Below are positions 54,143 through 63,654 of a DNA stretch of 64,000 nucleotides, piece by piece (position 1 is the stretch's first letter; every line of letters starts with the position of its first letter). Source of the stretch: Oscillospiraceae bacterium (lineage in GTDB: Bacteria > Bacillota > Clostridia > Oscillospirales > CAG-382); NCBI GenBank assembly GCA_015065165.1, contig SVQU01000002.1, positions 38,460 through 102,459 of the forward strand. Reading direction: 5' to 3'. Position numbers and translations under genes: made by a program. Under the pieces are notes generated by a model. That model ran no database searches, was not told the DNA's origin, and saw nothing but the letters and a program-made list of their open reading frames with translations.

Positions 54143-54754
54143 TTATTTTTTCAAAACCTTTTTCTGCCAGGATTTTTCGTTACATTTGGGGCAACGCATT
54201 TTTCTTGTTCTGCCCATATGCATCGCTAAATTAACGGCTTTAAAGGTGGGTACGTATCTGTATCCGCATTTTTGGCATTCGTAATATCCTGCCACCTGCT
54301 CGATTTTCAAGGCAAAAAAGAATCCTACAAAGCAAGGGACAAAACCGGAGAACGCTATGAGTGTTCTCACCCATTCTTCTTCGATATTCACAACAGCCGC
54401 AATAATGATGGGGATTAACAGAACAATAACTGACAGCCCGCCGATTACCCATTCTAAAGTTAGCAATTGTTTATCGTTTTGCTCTTTTTCTTTTATCATT
54501 TCCAACAAGGCTTCTTCTGCTTTTTTGTTATAATCTTCCATAAAAACTACCTCTCCGTTTAATAAATCGTTAACGTTAATTTGAAGTATCTCGCAAAGCT
54601 CAAGCATTATGGAGCAATCGGGCATAGATTTGCCGTTTTCCCATTTGGAAACCGCGCGGTCGGTTATGCCCAGCATCTCTGCCAATTGCATTTGTGTCAG
54701 ACCTTTTGCTTTTCTTCGCTCTGCGATAAATCTTCCAATTTTAATTTGGTCCAT
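54143..54754 (-). CDS. XRE-family membrane regulator with zinc ribbon
   Basis: The 203-residue protein combines three parts. An HTH_3 domain covers residues 5-60 (KGLTQMQLAEMLGITDRAVS, SMPDCSIMLELCEILQINVN). Two membrane segments follow (about 100-120 and 130-150). A Cys4 ribbon at the end reads CQKCGYRY ... CPKCNEKSW. Such proteins are common in gut clostridia and may couple membrane state to transcription, but their targets are not known. It stands alone. GGAGGACAAAT precedes the ATG. Confidence 0.9.
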   Translation of the reverse strand: MDQIKIGRFIAERRKAKGLTQMQLAEMLGITDRAVSKWENGKSMPDCSIMLELCEILQINVNDLLNGEVVFMEDYNKKAEEALLEMIKEKEQNDKQLLTLEWVIGGLSVIVLLIPIIIAAVVNIEEEWVRTLIAFSGFVPCFVGFFFALKIEQVAGYYECQKCGYRYVPTFKAVNLAMHMGRTRKMRCPKCNEKSWQKKVLKK

Positions 54755-54779
54755 ATTTGTCCTCCTTTCGGTTTTATTT

Positions 54780-55081
54780 TATACCGTTTTTACCCGTTTG
54801 TCTACAAACCGTGGGTTGATATTTTCCGTTATCGCATTTTTTGTTGCCGCGATTTTTTTACTACCGCGATGTTGGTTTATTTCAAATTTGTTACTTCTTC
54901 TCCGCGGACGAAACGGGATAGCGCAATTTTTGTATTGTAGGGGACGGCGTCCTCGACGTCCCGTAAAAACGGCGGGAGTAGAACCCCCGCCCTACGGCGA
55001 TAAAAACCGAGCCACATCGCGACAGCAAAAAAATCGCGATAGTAAAAAAGGAGTGTTTTAAAAACACCCCTTATATTAAAT
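54780..55081. repeat. Repeats between the XRE gene and the nuclease gene
   Basis: ATCGCGACA-type units, an empty GGGACG...CGTCCC module (54938-54964), a GTAGGGCGGGGG module in inverted orientation (54969-54993) and a GGTGTTTTAAAAACACC-type terminator (55044-55075) for the nuclease gene. Confidence 0.75.
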
Positions 55082-56008
55082 CTACGGATTACATCCGCCG
55101 CAAGGAGAATATCCCTCGGAAATAAGGGCAGAACGGGATTTTGCCGTGGTTTCGCGGTTGGATTCCTTTATATTTTCCACAGCATCGCAGGAAGGAATAT
55201 GAAATTTCTTTGAAGCGGTGTTAATTATAAATTTAATCCCGCTGTTTAATTCATAATCGTCAATACCCGCATAATCGTTATCGCCGTTGGAATAATCAAT
55301 GGCGATGCGGGGTTGAACGTTATAGCAGAAAACGTTAAAGCAAACGCCCTCTCCGCCGTCCTCAACCGAAAGTGCCTCTAAATGCACACCGCGGGCAACA
55401 AGGTCATCCCCCGAGAAAACAGGGGTTACGCGGTAAAGCACGTGCTTGCCCGTATCCTTAACGAAATCGGCAATTTGGTTTTCAAAGGGAAGCATCCCCT
55501 GAACGTTCATATATCTTGTGCCGGTTATAAGGTTTTTCTCGTTGGCGTTTTCCCCCGTAAGCTGAAAGCCTATAAGATGGCAACGGTTGTAAAGATATTT
55601 CCCATCCACGCTTTCATATTTTGAAATCTGCCAGCCTGTGGGCTTAACCATACCGATTTCGTCCCTTGGCTCGGTGGGCATTGTATCCCTGCCCACACAA
55701 GCGATAACCCCTTGGCAACGTCCCAGAGAATCCAATTCGCTGTAATATTCGAAAGCGGACTCTTCAAGCTCGCCCTTGGTGAAATTGGGGATATTATTGT
55801 TAATAACGTAATAGGGTGAACCCGAAAAATCTGGTATCTCCGATAGGTCGATAATGCCGTTTTTCAGATTTGCAATTCTCTCGTTTTCTTGGGGTTGGGA
55901 GGTTTGAGAGGATTGAGCAAAATCGGGAACGTACCTTTCCACACAACCGCAAAGCAAGAGCGAAAGAACAACTGTTAAAAGAACAAGACTTTTAAGGATT
56001 TTTGTCAT
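55082..56008 (-). CDS. Surface DNA/RNA non-specific endonuclease lipoprotein
   Basis: This 308-residue lipoprotein has a lipobox LLLCGC (Cys22). The nuclease part is of the Endonuclease_NS_2 / EndA type: YNRCHLIGFQLTGENANEKN (near 135; His is the general base), ITGTRYMNVQGMLPFENQ, and HVLYRVTPVF. The C-terminus adds a small Cys motif, KKFHIPSC ... GYSPCGGCNP, as in Ada-type metal-binding tails. It would degrade external nucleic acid for nutrition or uptake. It is ten bases after the ABC exporter genes, in the same direction. Confidence 0.9.
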   Translation of the reverse strand: MTKILKSLVLLTVVLSLLLCGCVERYVPDFAQSSQTSQPQENERIANLKNGIIDLSEIPDFSGSPYYVINNNIPNFTKGELEESAFEYYSELDSLGRCQGVIACVGRDTMPTEPRDEIGMVKPTGWQISKYESVDGKYLYNRCHLIGFQLTGENANEKNLITGTRYMNVQGMLPFENQIADFVKDTGKHVLYRVTPVFSGDDLVARGVHLEALSVEDGGEGVCFNVFCYNVQPRIAIDYSNGDNDYAGIDDYELNSGIKFIINTASKKFHIPSCDAVENIKESNRETTAKSRSALISEGYSPCGGCNP

Positions 56009-56017
56009 TGGGGATAA

Positions 56018-57946
56018 TTACTCCAATTCAAACGCACCTGTATAAAGGCGGTAATACTGACCTTTTTCGGCAATAAGCTTTTCGTGGTTGCCTCGCTCGA
56101 TAATACGTCCCTTGTCAAGCACCATTATTACGTCGGAATTGCGAACGGTGGACAAGCGGTGGGCGATAACGAAAACTGTTCTGCCGTGCATAAGGCTGTC
56201 CATACCCTTTTGAACGATAGCCTCGGTACGGGTATCGATGCTGGAGGTCGCCTCGTCAAGTATCATAACGGGCGGGTCGGCAACAGCGGCGCGGGCAATA
56301 GCCAAAAGCTGTCTTTGACCTTGGGAAAGGCCCGAGCCGTCCCCCTCTAACATTGTGTCATAGCCGTCGGGAAGCACCGAAATAAATCCGTCGGCGTTGG
56401 CAAGCCTTGCCGCCGCCATACATTCCTCGTCGGTGGCGTCGGGTCTGCCATAGCGGATATTTTCCATAACCGTTCCCGTAAACAAATTAGTGTCCTGCAA
56501 AACCATACCTAACGAACGGCGAAGGTCGGATTTTTTAATTTTGTTTATGTTAATGCCGTCATATCGGATTTTGCCGTCGGCAATATCGTAAAAGCGGTTT
56601 ATAAGGTTGGTTATTGTGGTTTTACCCGCACCCGTCGCGCCAACAAAGGCAACCTTTTGACCGGGCTCGGCATAAAGAGTTACGTCGTGAAGAACGGTTT
56701 TTTCGGGGGTATAGCCGAAATCCACCTCTACCATACGCACGTCGCCCTTAAGCTGTGTATAGGTAAGCGTTCCGTCCCCGTGGGGGTGCTTCCACGCCCA
56801 AATTCCCGTACGTTCGGCAGTTTCGGTAAGCTCGCCGTTATCGTTATATTTGGCATTAACAAGGGTAACGTATCCGTCGTCGGATTCGGGTTCTTCATCC
56901 ATAAGCTCGAAAATACGCTTTGCACCCGCCATAGCCATAATTATAGAGTTTATCTGTTGGGTTATCTGGTTTATGGGGTTTGTGAAGTTTTTGGAAAGCT
57001 GCAAAAACGCCACCAATCCGCCGGGGGTGAGGCTTTCGGTTAACACAACCAAAAGACCGCCCAGGGTTGCGATTAAAATATACTGCAAATGGCCCAAGTT
57101 GTTAGAAACGGGACCAAGGATATTTGCAAAAATGTTGGCGTTGCTTGCGTTTTCAAAAAGGTTATCGTTAAGCTTGGAAAATCCCTCTTTGGTTTTCTCT
57201 TCACGGCAGAAGACCTGAACAACCTTTTGACCGTTTATCATTTCCTCGATATATCCGTTAACCTCGCCCACGGATTTTTGCTGTTTTATAAAGAATTTAC
57301 CGCTTTTTCCGCCGATGGTCTTAACCAAAAGCATTGTTAAAAACGCGGTTAACACCACAAACAGGGTTAGCCAGATATTGGTGGTCAGCATTGCAAAGAA
57401 CACGGCGATAACCGTACAAAGGGAGGAAACAATTTGGGGAAAGCTCATTGATATCATCATACGCATTGTGTCGGTATCGTTGGTATAACGGCTCATTGTG
57501 TCCCCAAAGGAATGGGTGTCGAAATATTTAATAGGCAAAGTTTGCATTTTGATAAACATAGTGTCCCTAATGTTTTTCAACACCGATTGGGAAACCACCG
57601 CCATAATGCGGTTATAGGCAAAGGTAGAAAACGCACCAAGCGCGTAAACCACGGCAAGCTTGATAATTTCCTTAAGCAAGCCCGATAAATCGGTGCTTTG
57701 TGCTTTTATCAACGGGTCGATATATCCGTCAACAAGGGTTTTCAGGAATTTCGAGCCGTAAACACCCGCAAGGGCGCTGAAAATTATACAAGCAACAACC
57801 ACAGCCAAGCGCCATTTATAAGCCATAAGATACTTAATAACCCGCTTTGCGGTTTTCATATCAAGCTTCTGACCGGGTATATGCACACCCTTACCCGGTC
57901 GCATCTGGGGTTGAGGGCGGTTATCTCTTTCCTTTTCGTTGCTCAT
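56018..57946 (-). CDS. ABC exporter half-transporter, canonical ATP site
   Basis: The 642-residue protein has a Lys/Pro-rich N-terminus, six membrane segments (about 45-340) and an ATPase domain: Walker A GATGAGKTTI (near 430), Q-loop QDTNLF, signature LSQGQRQLL and Walker B MILDEATSSID with the catalytic Glu. An insertion of about 35 residues lies before the ATPase (near 355-395). It overlaps the gene upstream by four bases and pairs with it as a heterodimer, of the multidrug BmrCD/LmrCD type. The substrate is unknown. Confidence 0.93.
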   Translation of the reverse strand: MSNEKERDNRPQPQMRPGKGVHIPGQKLDMKTAKRVIKYLMAYKWRLAVVVACIIFSALAGVYGSKFLKTLVDGYIDPLIKAQSTDLSGLLKEIIKLAVVYALGAFSTFAYNRIMAVVSQSVLKNIRDTMFIKMQTLPIKYFDTHSFGDTMSRYTNDTDTMRMMISMSFPQIVSSLCTVIAVFFAMLTTNIWLTLFVVLTAFLTMLLVKTIGGKSGKFFIKQQKSVGEVNGYIEEMINGQKVVQVFCREEKTKEGFSKLNDNLFENASNANIFANILGPVSNNLGHLQYILIATLGGLLVVLTESLTPGGLVAFLQLSKNFTNPINQITQQINSIIMAMAGAKRIFELMDEEPESDDGYVTLVNAKYNDNGELTETAERTGIWAWKHPHGDGTLTYTQLKGDVRMVEVDFGYTPEKTVLHDVTLYAEPGQKVAFVGATGAGKTTITNLINRFYDIADGKIRYDGININKIKKSDLRRSLGMVLQDTNLFTGTVMENIRYGRPDATDEECMAAARLANADGFISVLPDGYDTMLEGDGSGLSQGQRQLLAIARAAVADPPVMILDEATSSIDTRTEAIVQKGMDSLMHGRTVFVIAHRLSTVRNSDVIMVLDKGRIIERGNHEKLIAEKGQYYRLYTGAFELE

Positions 57947-59688
57947 TCCTGTTCATCCCCTTTCATCTGTGATTCATAAACCTCGCGGTAAATGGTGTTG
58001 GTTTCCAAAAGACTGTTGTGGTCGCCCACACCGTCGATTTTACCGTTGTCGATAACAATAATCTTGTCGCAATCCTTAACCGAGGAAATTCGCTGGGCGA
58101 TAATCAGCTTGGTTGTACCGGGTATGCTTTTCGCCATTGTTTCCCTAAGCATCGCGTCGGTACGGGTATCCACCGCCGAGGTAGAATCGTCCATAATAAG
58201 TATTTTCGGGTTCTTAATAAGGGCGCGGGCAATACAAAGCCTTTGCTTCTGACCGCCCGAAACGTTTGCGCCCCCCTGCTCGATATAGGTATCATAGCCA
58301 TCGGGGAAGGTTTGTATAAATTCGTCGGCGCAGGCAGAAATACAAGCCTGTTTAATTTCCTCGTCGGTGGCGTTTTCGTTGCCCCAACGGAGGTTTTCTT
58401 TTATTGTACCCGAGAACAGCAGGTTTTTCTGCAACACCATCGCCACAGAATCGCGAAGTGTATGTATATCGTAATCCTTAACGTTTACTCCGCCAACCAG
58501 AACCTCGCCCTCGGTAACGTCATAAAGGCGGGGGATAAGCTGAACCAATGTGGATTTCGAGCTGCCCGTACCGCCGATTATACCAACGGTCTCGCCCGAA
58601 TTAATCTTTAAATTAACCTTGTGAAGCACGTTTTTGTCGGTGTGGTAGGCAAAATAAACGTTCTTAAACTCGATATCGCCGTTTTCAATTTCAAAAACAG
58701 GTCTTTCGGGGTTTGTAATAGAAGGCTCTTCGTTCAAAACCTCGCAAACACGCTCTGCCGATGCGCGGGACATAATTATGTTCATAAAAATCATAGAAAG
58801 TCCCATAAGGCTCATCAAAATTTGCATTGTGTAGTTCAAAAGGGCGGTAAGGTCGCCTGTGTTCATACTGTCGCCTATACCCAAAACGTTATAGTTAACG
58901 ATTGCCTCCGAGCCCAGCCAGCACAAAAGGAGAATACAGCCGTAAACGGTCATCTGCATTAAAGGCATATTGTAAGCCAAAATCCTTTCGGCAGAAACCG
59001 AATCGTTCTTAATGTCCGCCGAAACGGTTTCGAACTTTTCGATTTCCTCCTCCTCACGGACAAAGGCCTTTACAACACGTATACCGCGCAAATTTTCCTG
59101 CACAACCTGATTCAATCTGTCGTAACGCTTAAACATACGCTTGAAAATAGGGTGCGCCTTAAACATAATAAGCCAGATACCAAAGGCAAGAATCGGCACG
59201 GCGCAAAGAAAAACAAGCGCCAATTTTGCATTAATGCTAAAAGCCATTACCAACGAAAAGATAACCATTGCAGGGCTTCGCACCGCAATGCGGATTATCA
59301 TATGGAAGGCTTCCTGCAAACGGGTTACGTCGGTTGTAAGACGGGTTACCAACCCCGATGTGGAAAACTTGTCGATATTCTTAAAAGAAAAGTGGGAAAT
59401 TTTATCGAACATACTTTTACGCAAATTCTTTGCAAATCCCGTGGATGCCAAGGCGGCACTTCTGCCCGCCGCCGCGCCGAAAAACAACGAAACAAGGGCG
59501 CAAAGCGCAATCATCCCGCCCACGTAGGCGATATATTTAATATCCTCGCCGTAGATACCGTTGTTTATCAATTTGGCAATAAGCAAAGGGATTATAACCT
59601 CCATAATTACCTCGCCCATTATAAGCAAGGGCGACAATATAGAGTGTTTTGTGTAGCCCTTTATGTTTTTTGCAAGTTTTTTTAGCAT
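57943..59688 (-). CDS. ABC exporter half-transporter, degenerate catalytic Glu
   Basis: The 581-residue partner has six membrane segments (1-310) and an ATPase domain with Walker A GGTGSSKST, Q-loop LQKNLLF and signature VSGGQKQRL. Walker B reads ILIMDDSTSAVD, so the catalytic Glu is Asp. This asymmetry is the rule in heterodimeric exporters, where one ATP site does not turn over. GGAGGTAAATA precedes the start. A repeat block separates it from the MarR gene that would normally be adjacent. Confidence 0.93.
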   Translation of the reverse strand: MLKKLAKNIKGYTKHSILSPLLIMGEVIMEVIIPLLIAKLINNGIYGEDIKYIAYVGGMIALCALVSLFFGAAAGRSAALASTGFAKNLRKSMFDKISHFSFKNIDKFSTSGLVTRLTTDVTRLQEAFHMIIRIAVRSPAMVIFSLVMAFSINAKLALVFLCAVPILAFGIWLIMFKAHPIFKRMFKRYDRLNQVVQENLRGIRVVKAFVREEEEIEKFETVSADIKNDSVSAERILAYNMPLMQMTVYGCILLLCWLGSEAIVNYNVLGIGDSMNTGDLTALLNYTMQILMSLMGLSMIFMNIIMSRASAERVCEVLNEEPSITNPERPVFEIENGDIEFKNVYFAYHTDKNVLHKVNLKINSGETVGIIGGTGSSKSTLVQLIPRLYDVTEGEVLVGGVNVKDYDIHTLRDSVAMVLQKNLLFSGTIKENLRWGNENATDEEIKQACISACADEFIQTFPDGYDTYIEQGGANVSGGQKQRLCIARALIKNPKILIMDDSTSAVDTRTDAMLRETMAKSIPGTTKLIIAQRISSVKDCDKIIVIDNGKIDGVGDHNSLLETNTIYREVYESQMKGDEQE

Positions 59689-59694
59689 TTATTT

Positions 59695-60235
59695 ACCTCC
59701 GTTTTTTACTGTCGCGATGTGGTTTGGGTTGTATTCGCTTCCTGTTCTCCGCGAACGGATAGAACAAGGTGCTTTTTACGGTCGCATTTTTTTACTACCG
59801 CGATGTGTTTTTTTAAAATTTGTTACTTCTTCTCCGCGAACAGAACGGACAGTCGAGGACGCCTGTCCCTACATTCGCGATGTGGTTTGAGTTATAATCG
59901 TTTTCTATTCCCCGCGGACGAAACGGGCGATTCGTGAATCGCCCCTACAAACGTGGTGTGGTTTTGTTTATTTTGTTGTCTCGATGCGGTTTCGGTTCAT
60001 TATTGTTGCCCCTTCTCTGCGGACGGTTTGAATTATGCAACCTTTTTTGTATATTGTAACATTTTTTACATTGTAGGGCGGGGGTTCTACTCCCGCCGTT
60101 TCAGCGAAGCGTTTATTTTGTTTTTATCTATATCCCTCGACTTCGGCGATTAAAAATCACCTACGCTCAGGATGACAGGACGGGGATCCCAATTTCCTCG
60201 ACGTCCCGCAAAAGGTTGCCCACATCCCCAATTTT
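59695..60235. repeat. Repeat block between marR and the ABC exporter
   Basis: It contains ATCGCGACA/CGGTAG units beginning directly before the exporter's ribosome binding site, TCCGCGAACAGAACGG, an empty GGACAG...CTGTCC module (59848-59873), a GGGCGATTC palindrome (59925-59948), a GTAGGGCGGGGG module (60073-60097) and a GGGACG-like partial. No gene or promoter is seen. Confidence 0.8.
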
Positions 60236-60688
60236 TCATTTTTCACTTGCCTCTTTTTCTGCCCTTTCCACGTTGGCGGAAAGCTTATTTATAACGGCAA
60301 AAAAGGTGTCAAGCTCTTCTTTTGAAATGCCTTGCTTTATATATTCTTCAAATTCGCAGATATCCTGCTTGTGCTTATCGTCAATCTCCAAGGCGAGAGG
60401 GGTTGGCTTAATTTTCTTCAGCCTTGCATCTTTATCGTCCTGAATTCTCTCGATAAGACCGTTTTTCTCCATAAGCTTTAAAATTTCGGTCATTGTAGAA
60501 CGGCGTACCGAAAACTGCTTTTCTATATCCCTTTGATAGATATCCCTATGACGGTTTTCAAGCAAATAGCCGATAACCCAGCCGTGGGTGTTGGTGCATT
60601 TTCCCTCACGTCGGGTATCAACCGCCCGTTTTATGGCAACCGAAAGAGTACGCACGCGAAACCCCACGGTATTCTTTACGTCGGACAT
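60236..60688 (-). CDS. MarR-family transcriptional regulator
   Basis: The 150-residue protein has the winged helix of MarR: RDIYQRDIEKQFSVRRSTMT (helix-turn-helix near 55-75), ILKLMEKNGLIERIQDDKDAR (wing, described by its ends). Flanking helices form the dimer. It lies upstream of the ABC exporter in the same direction, a common pair in which MarR represses the exporter until a drug or metabolite binds. GGAGGCTAAT precedes the ATG. The TTAGTACCCTAA site at its promoter is a candidate operator. Confidence 0.93.
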   Translation of the reverse strand: MSDVKNTVGFRVRTLSVAIKRAVDTRREGKCTNTHGWVIGYLLENRHRDIYQRDIEKQFSVRRSTMTEILKLMEKNGLIERIQDDKDARLKKIKPTPLALEIDDKHKQDICEFEEYIKQGISKEELDTFFAVINKLSANVERAEKEASEK

Positions 60689-60705
60689 TATTAGCCTCCT
60701 AACAA

Positions 60706-60746
60706 TTAGTACCCTAACATTTTATCAAACCCTTTTTGTTTGTCAA
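60706..60746 (-). promoter_or_regulatory. marR promoter with candidate operator
   Basis: On the minus strand TTGACA (60746-60741) and TAAAAT (60724-60719) have a 16-bp spacer. TTAG-TACC-CTAA (60706-60717) lies at the expected transcription start, a usual place for MarR autoregulation. Confidence 0.6.
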
Positions 60747-60777
60747 TAGGTTTTAAATCTATTTTTGTAAACATTTA

Positions 60778-60806
60778 TTGAATATGAAGACAGATTGTGT
60801 TATAAT
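60778..60806 (+). promoter_or_regulatory. Sigma-A promoter of the CDF transporter
   Basis: TTGAAT at 60778-60783 and TATAAT at 60801-60806 have a 17-bp spacer. Confidence 0.65.
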
Positions 60807-60836
60807 TCATTTAAACTTTAATTCAGAGGTTTCGAA

Positions 60837-62003
60837 ATGATTGGATTTTTAGCGAAAATATTTATAAAAGACCATAAAAATTTAGAAAACGTAGAGGTCC
60901 GCAGAAAATACGGAATCCTTGCGGGCGCTTGCGGTATTGCACTTAATACGCTTTTGTTTATTCTAAAGCTTTTGGTTGGAATCTTCACAGGCTCGGTGGC
61001 GGTTACCGCCGATGCCTTTAACAATATTTCAGATGCGGGCAGCTCGGCAATAACCATGATAGGCTTCCGCCTTGCGGGTAAAAAGCCCGACCCCGAGCAT
61101 CCCTTTGGCCACGGCAGAATCGAATATATTACAGGCTTTATCGTTTCGATTTTAATCTTCGTAATGGGCTTCGAGCTTGCCCTTTCCTCCTTTGATGCAA
61201 TTAAAAACCCAAACCAAACCGAGCTTTCGGTTGTTTCGGCAATAATTCTTGCAGTTTCGGTGGCGATAAAGCTTTATATGTATTTTTACAACCAAAAATA
61301 CGGCAAAAAGCTTAATTCCGCGGCGATGAAAGCCACTGCTTCGGATTCTTTGGGCGATACGGTAAGCACCCTTGCGGTTATCGCATCCTTGGTTTTTGCC
61401 AAGTTCACCGATATCATCATCGACGGCTACGTAGGTATGGCGGTTGCGGTGTTTATTCTTCTTGCGGGCTTCCGTTCGGCAAGGGAAACTATCGAGCCCC
61501 TTTTGGGCACACGCCCCGATAAAGAGCTTATGGAGGAAATTTCCCAGCTTATCCTCTCGAAGCACCCCATCACGGGCGTGCACGATATGATTCTTCACGA
61601 TTACGGCCCCGGCAGACAGTTTTTGTCCCTTCACGCCGAAGTGCCTATGGATGAAAATATCCTTTTTGTTCACGACGTTATCGACAACGTGGAGATTGAA
61701 ATTTTCCAAAAATATTCCATCGAAACGGTTATACATATGGACCCTATCGACACCCGCGACCAGCGTATTAACGCTATCCGCGCCACGGTGAAGGACCTTT
61801 TAACCCCCCTTGGCGAAGGGTTCAACGCCCACGATTTCCGTATTGTCCCCGGTCATACCCATACCAACGTGCTTTTCGATTTGGTCGTGCCCGTCGATAG
61901 TAAGGTTTCGGGTGATGAGCTTAAGCTTGCCGTTTCCACTGCAATCACCGCTATTAATCCCGAATATCGTTGCGTTATAAAGATAGATACTATGTATAGT
62001 TGA
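60837..62003 (+). CDS. Cation diffusion facilitator, probably manganese exporter
   Basis: The 388-residue protein has six membrane segments (about 25-215) and a cytoplasmic ferredoxin-like C-terminal domain (LHAEVPMDENILFVHDVID near 265, IHMDPID near 300), with an extra ~80-residue second ferredoxin-like stretch. The metal site in TM2 reads AFNNISDAGSSA (N-x3-D) and in TM5 SDSLGDTVST (D-x3-D). Zinc CDFs usually have H-x3-D. N/D-type sites are found in Mn exporters, so manganese is the favoured substrate, by inference. It is divergent from marR. Confidence 0.9.
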   Translation: MIGFLAKIFIKDHKNLENVEVRRKYGILAGACGIALNTLLFILKLLVGIFTGSVAVTADAFNNISDAGSSAITMIGFRLAGKKPDPEHPFGHGRIEYITGFIVSILIFVMGFELALSSFDAIKNPNQTELSVVSAIILAVSVAIKLYMYFYNQKYGKKLNSAAMKATASDSLGDTVSTLAVIASLVFAKFTDIIIDGYVGMAVAVFILLAGFRSARETIEPLLGTRPDKELMEEISQLILSKHPITGVHDMILHDYGPGRQFLSLHAEVPMDENILFVHDVIDNVEIEIFQKYSIETVIHMDPIDTRDQRINAIRATVKDLLTPLGEGFNAHDFRIVPGHTHTNVLFDLVVPVDSKVSGDELKLAVSTAITAINPEYRCVIKIDTMYS

Positions 62004-62104
62004 GACACTTGGCTTTCGATGATTCTTCCTTTGTTCTGCCCCCCAACGGCGAGGGGAAAGAGCCGAAGGAAATACACAAAAAATATAAAAAGCTATAAAA
62101 CAAA

Positions 62105-62138
62105 AAAGAACGGAAACCGGTTGAGGTTTCCGTTCTTT
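62105..62138. terminator. Bidirectional terminator
   Basis: AAAGAACGGAAACC pairs with GGTTTCCGTTCTTT around six bases, between the converging CDF and PH/SHOCT genes. Confidence 0.9.
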
Positions 62139-62150
62139 GTATGTGCAGAA

Positions 62151-62771
62151 TTATAAACCCAAAATCTGCTTTTTCTTTGCGTCAAATTCTTCTTGGGTGA
62201 TTGCACCGCTGTCAAGAAGGTCTTTGTATTTTTTCAATTCGTCGGCAGAGAAAGTCGAAGAAACAGGGGCAACGGGTTCGGGATTCTGTCTTACTGTTGC
62301 GCCCTTGTTCTGACGTTCAATAAGCAAATTGCTTATGGTTTTGTGTATTTCGTCCCTGTTCTTAATCATAGAAAATTTAATTGCGCCGGAAGCAGTGGTA
62401 ACTGCGATGCTTTTAAGCCAGTCTACAGCAACGGCGGAAATGGAATCGAGAGGTAAATCGACACGTTTGCCAAATGCGGTACGACCGTAAACACGCTTGT
62501 CGGTAACGGTAAGTTCCACCTTGGACATAAAATAATGGAACAAAACGCCGATCAAAACAAAGGGCAAGGCAATAACAACACATTCGAACAGACCGGATGT
62601 AAGGCGGGGTAAAGTGTATTTACTAAAGCCGTCCTGAATTATATTGGAAATTGTATTCAATATAACGGAAAATAACCCAAAAGACGATAATCCGATACCG
62701 ATTAAAATAAAGATTCTTCGAATTTTTTCGATGTTGATCTTTTCGGCTTTAATTAAAATTTTGTCTTCCAT
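62151..62771 (-). CDS. Membrane protein with PH-like domain and SHOCT tail
   Basis: The 206-residue protein starts at 62771 (MEDKILIKAEK) after AAGGAGA; an in-frame ATG at 62822 lacks a site. Two membrane segments (about 20-45 and 65-90) are followed by a bacterial PH-like domain (VELTVTDKRVYGRTAFGKRV, then ISAVAVD and IAVTTASGAIKFSMIKN). A linker leads to a C-terminal SHOCT helix pair (KKYKDLLDSGAITQEEFDAK). SHOCT tails mediate assembly. No function is assigned. It is divergent from the small XRE gene. Confidence 0.85.
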   Translation of the reverse strand: MEDKILIKAEKINIEKIRRIFILIGIGLSSFGLFSVILNTISNIIQDGFSKYTLPRLTSGLFECVVIALPFVLIGVLFHYFMSKVELTVTDKRVYGRTAFGKRVDLPLDSISAVAVDWLKSIAVTTASGAIKFSMIKNRDEIHKTISNLLIERQNKGATVRQNPEPVAPVSSTFSADELKKYKDLLDSGAITQEEFDAKKKQILGL

Positions 62772-62827
62772 AATAATCTCCTTTTCATTCCTAAAAAATT
62801 GGGAAGGTATTTCACAACACAATTATA

Positions 62828-62848
62828 GACAATTTCTGTCTAATTGTC
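62828..62848. promoter_or_regulatory. Candidate XRE operator
   Basis: GACAATT and AATTGTC are perfect 7-bp arms around seven bases. TTGTCTA occurs again at 62861. They lie between the divergent PH/SHOCT and XRE genes and probably bind the XRE protein. Confidence 0.55.
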
Positions 62849-62893
62849 AATAGAAAGTTTTTGTCTATGGTAAAATAATAACGGGTGATGAAA

Positions 62894-63121
62894 ATGGCAT
62901 TAACTTTCGGAGAAAAATTAAGATATCTTCGGGAAGAACAGGAACTTAATCAAACCGAATTGGGCAAAAAGCTTGGGATAACCCAGCGCAAGCTTTCATA
63001 TTTAGAATGCGGAAAATGCGAGCCCAACGTTGACGATATACGGGCAGTTTGCAACTTTTTCAAAATCTCCGCCGATTATATGCTTGATATCCCCCAAAAT
63101 TTAAAATATCCGAAAAAATAA
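62894..63121 (+). CDS. Small XRE-family regulator
   Basis: The 75-residue protein is an HTH_3 domain: LRYLREEQELNQTELGKKLG then ITQRKLSYLECGKCEPNVDD, ending with FFKISADYMLDI. It resembles the XRE protein at 8934. GGGTGAT upstream favours the ATG at 62894, though 62888 is in frame. It is divergent from the PH/SHOCT gene and may control it through the repeat at 62828. It is followed by a terminator of the same type as that at 8893. Confidence 0.88.
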   Translation: MALTFGEKLRYLREEQELNQTELGKKLGITQRKLSYLECGKCEPNVDDIRAVCNFFKISADYMLDIPQNLKYPKK

Positions 63122-63162
63122 ACCGATTTGTTGGGTTAAGTCCCGTCAAATCGGTTTTTGTT
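63121..63162. terminator. Bidirectional terminator like that at 8893
   Basis: AACCGATTTG pairs with CAAATCGGTT, with an inner GGG-TTAAGT-CCC loop, followed by T runs. Stem and loop closely match 8893-8936. Confidence 0.85.
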
Positions 63163-63527
63163 TATTTTTTGTCAGAGTGAAGATTGTTTTTTGCTGTTGT
63201 GATAGATTTAATCAGCAAAAATCTTATCGTTGAACATTTGCGGTTAAGTAAATTGAACCGTTCTTCATCGATATAACTTGTTTTCCACAGCATTTCCAGC
63301 CATTTGCTTGTTTCATTTGTTTCCTTTAAGGATATTTCCAGCTTTGCGATGAAATCCGCCCTGCCGTGGGCATATTTGCTTTCGGCAATGTTAGCGCAAA
63401 TGCTGGTAGCGCTTCTCGCGATTTGGTTGGAAATAACGTTTTCGTGTTTTGAACGAAGCTCTTTTGATAAACCTAAAACATCAACAGAAAGCTCCATAGA
63501 AAGATCGCCGAGTTTATCTTCTTTCAT
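63162..63527 (-). CDS. Four-helix-bundle protein (23S rRNA intervening-sequence family)
   Basis: The 121-residue protein matches the four-helix-bundle family first seen in rRNA intervening sequences: LSKELRSKHENVISNQIARS, then ATSICANIAESKYAHGRADF (the most conserved part), and ISLKETNETSKWLEML. Its function is unknown; diversity-generating retroelements use relatives. No retroelement is seen here. The start at 63527 (MKEDKLG) is preferred to 63566 because a GGCGGTGCGAT site precedes it. Confidence 0.9.
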   Translation of the reverse strand: MKEDKLGDLSMELSVDVLGLSKELRSKHENVISNQIARSATSICANIAESKYAHGRADFIAKLEISLKETNETSKWLEMLWKTSYIDEERFNLLNRKCSTIRFLLIKSITTAKNNLHSDKK

Positions 63528-63654
63528 ATCGCACCGCCTTTTTAAATTATATACCGTGGTTAACAATAGAGCCGAAACTCAAGATATTTATAAACTAAAA
63601 GCATCTATGGCTCGTTTTTATTTATTTAACTACCCAATACAAGCAATTTCGTTT

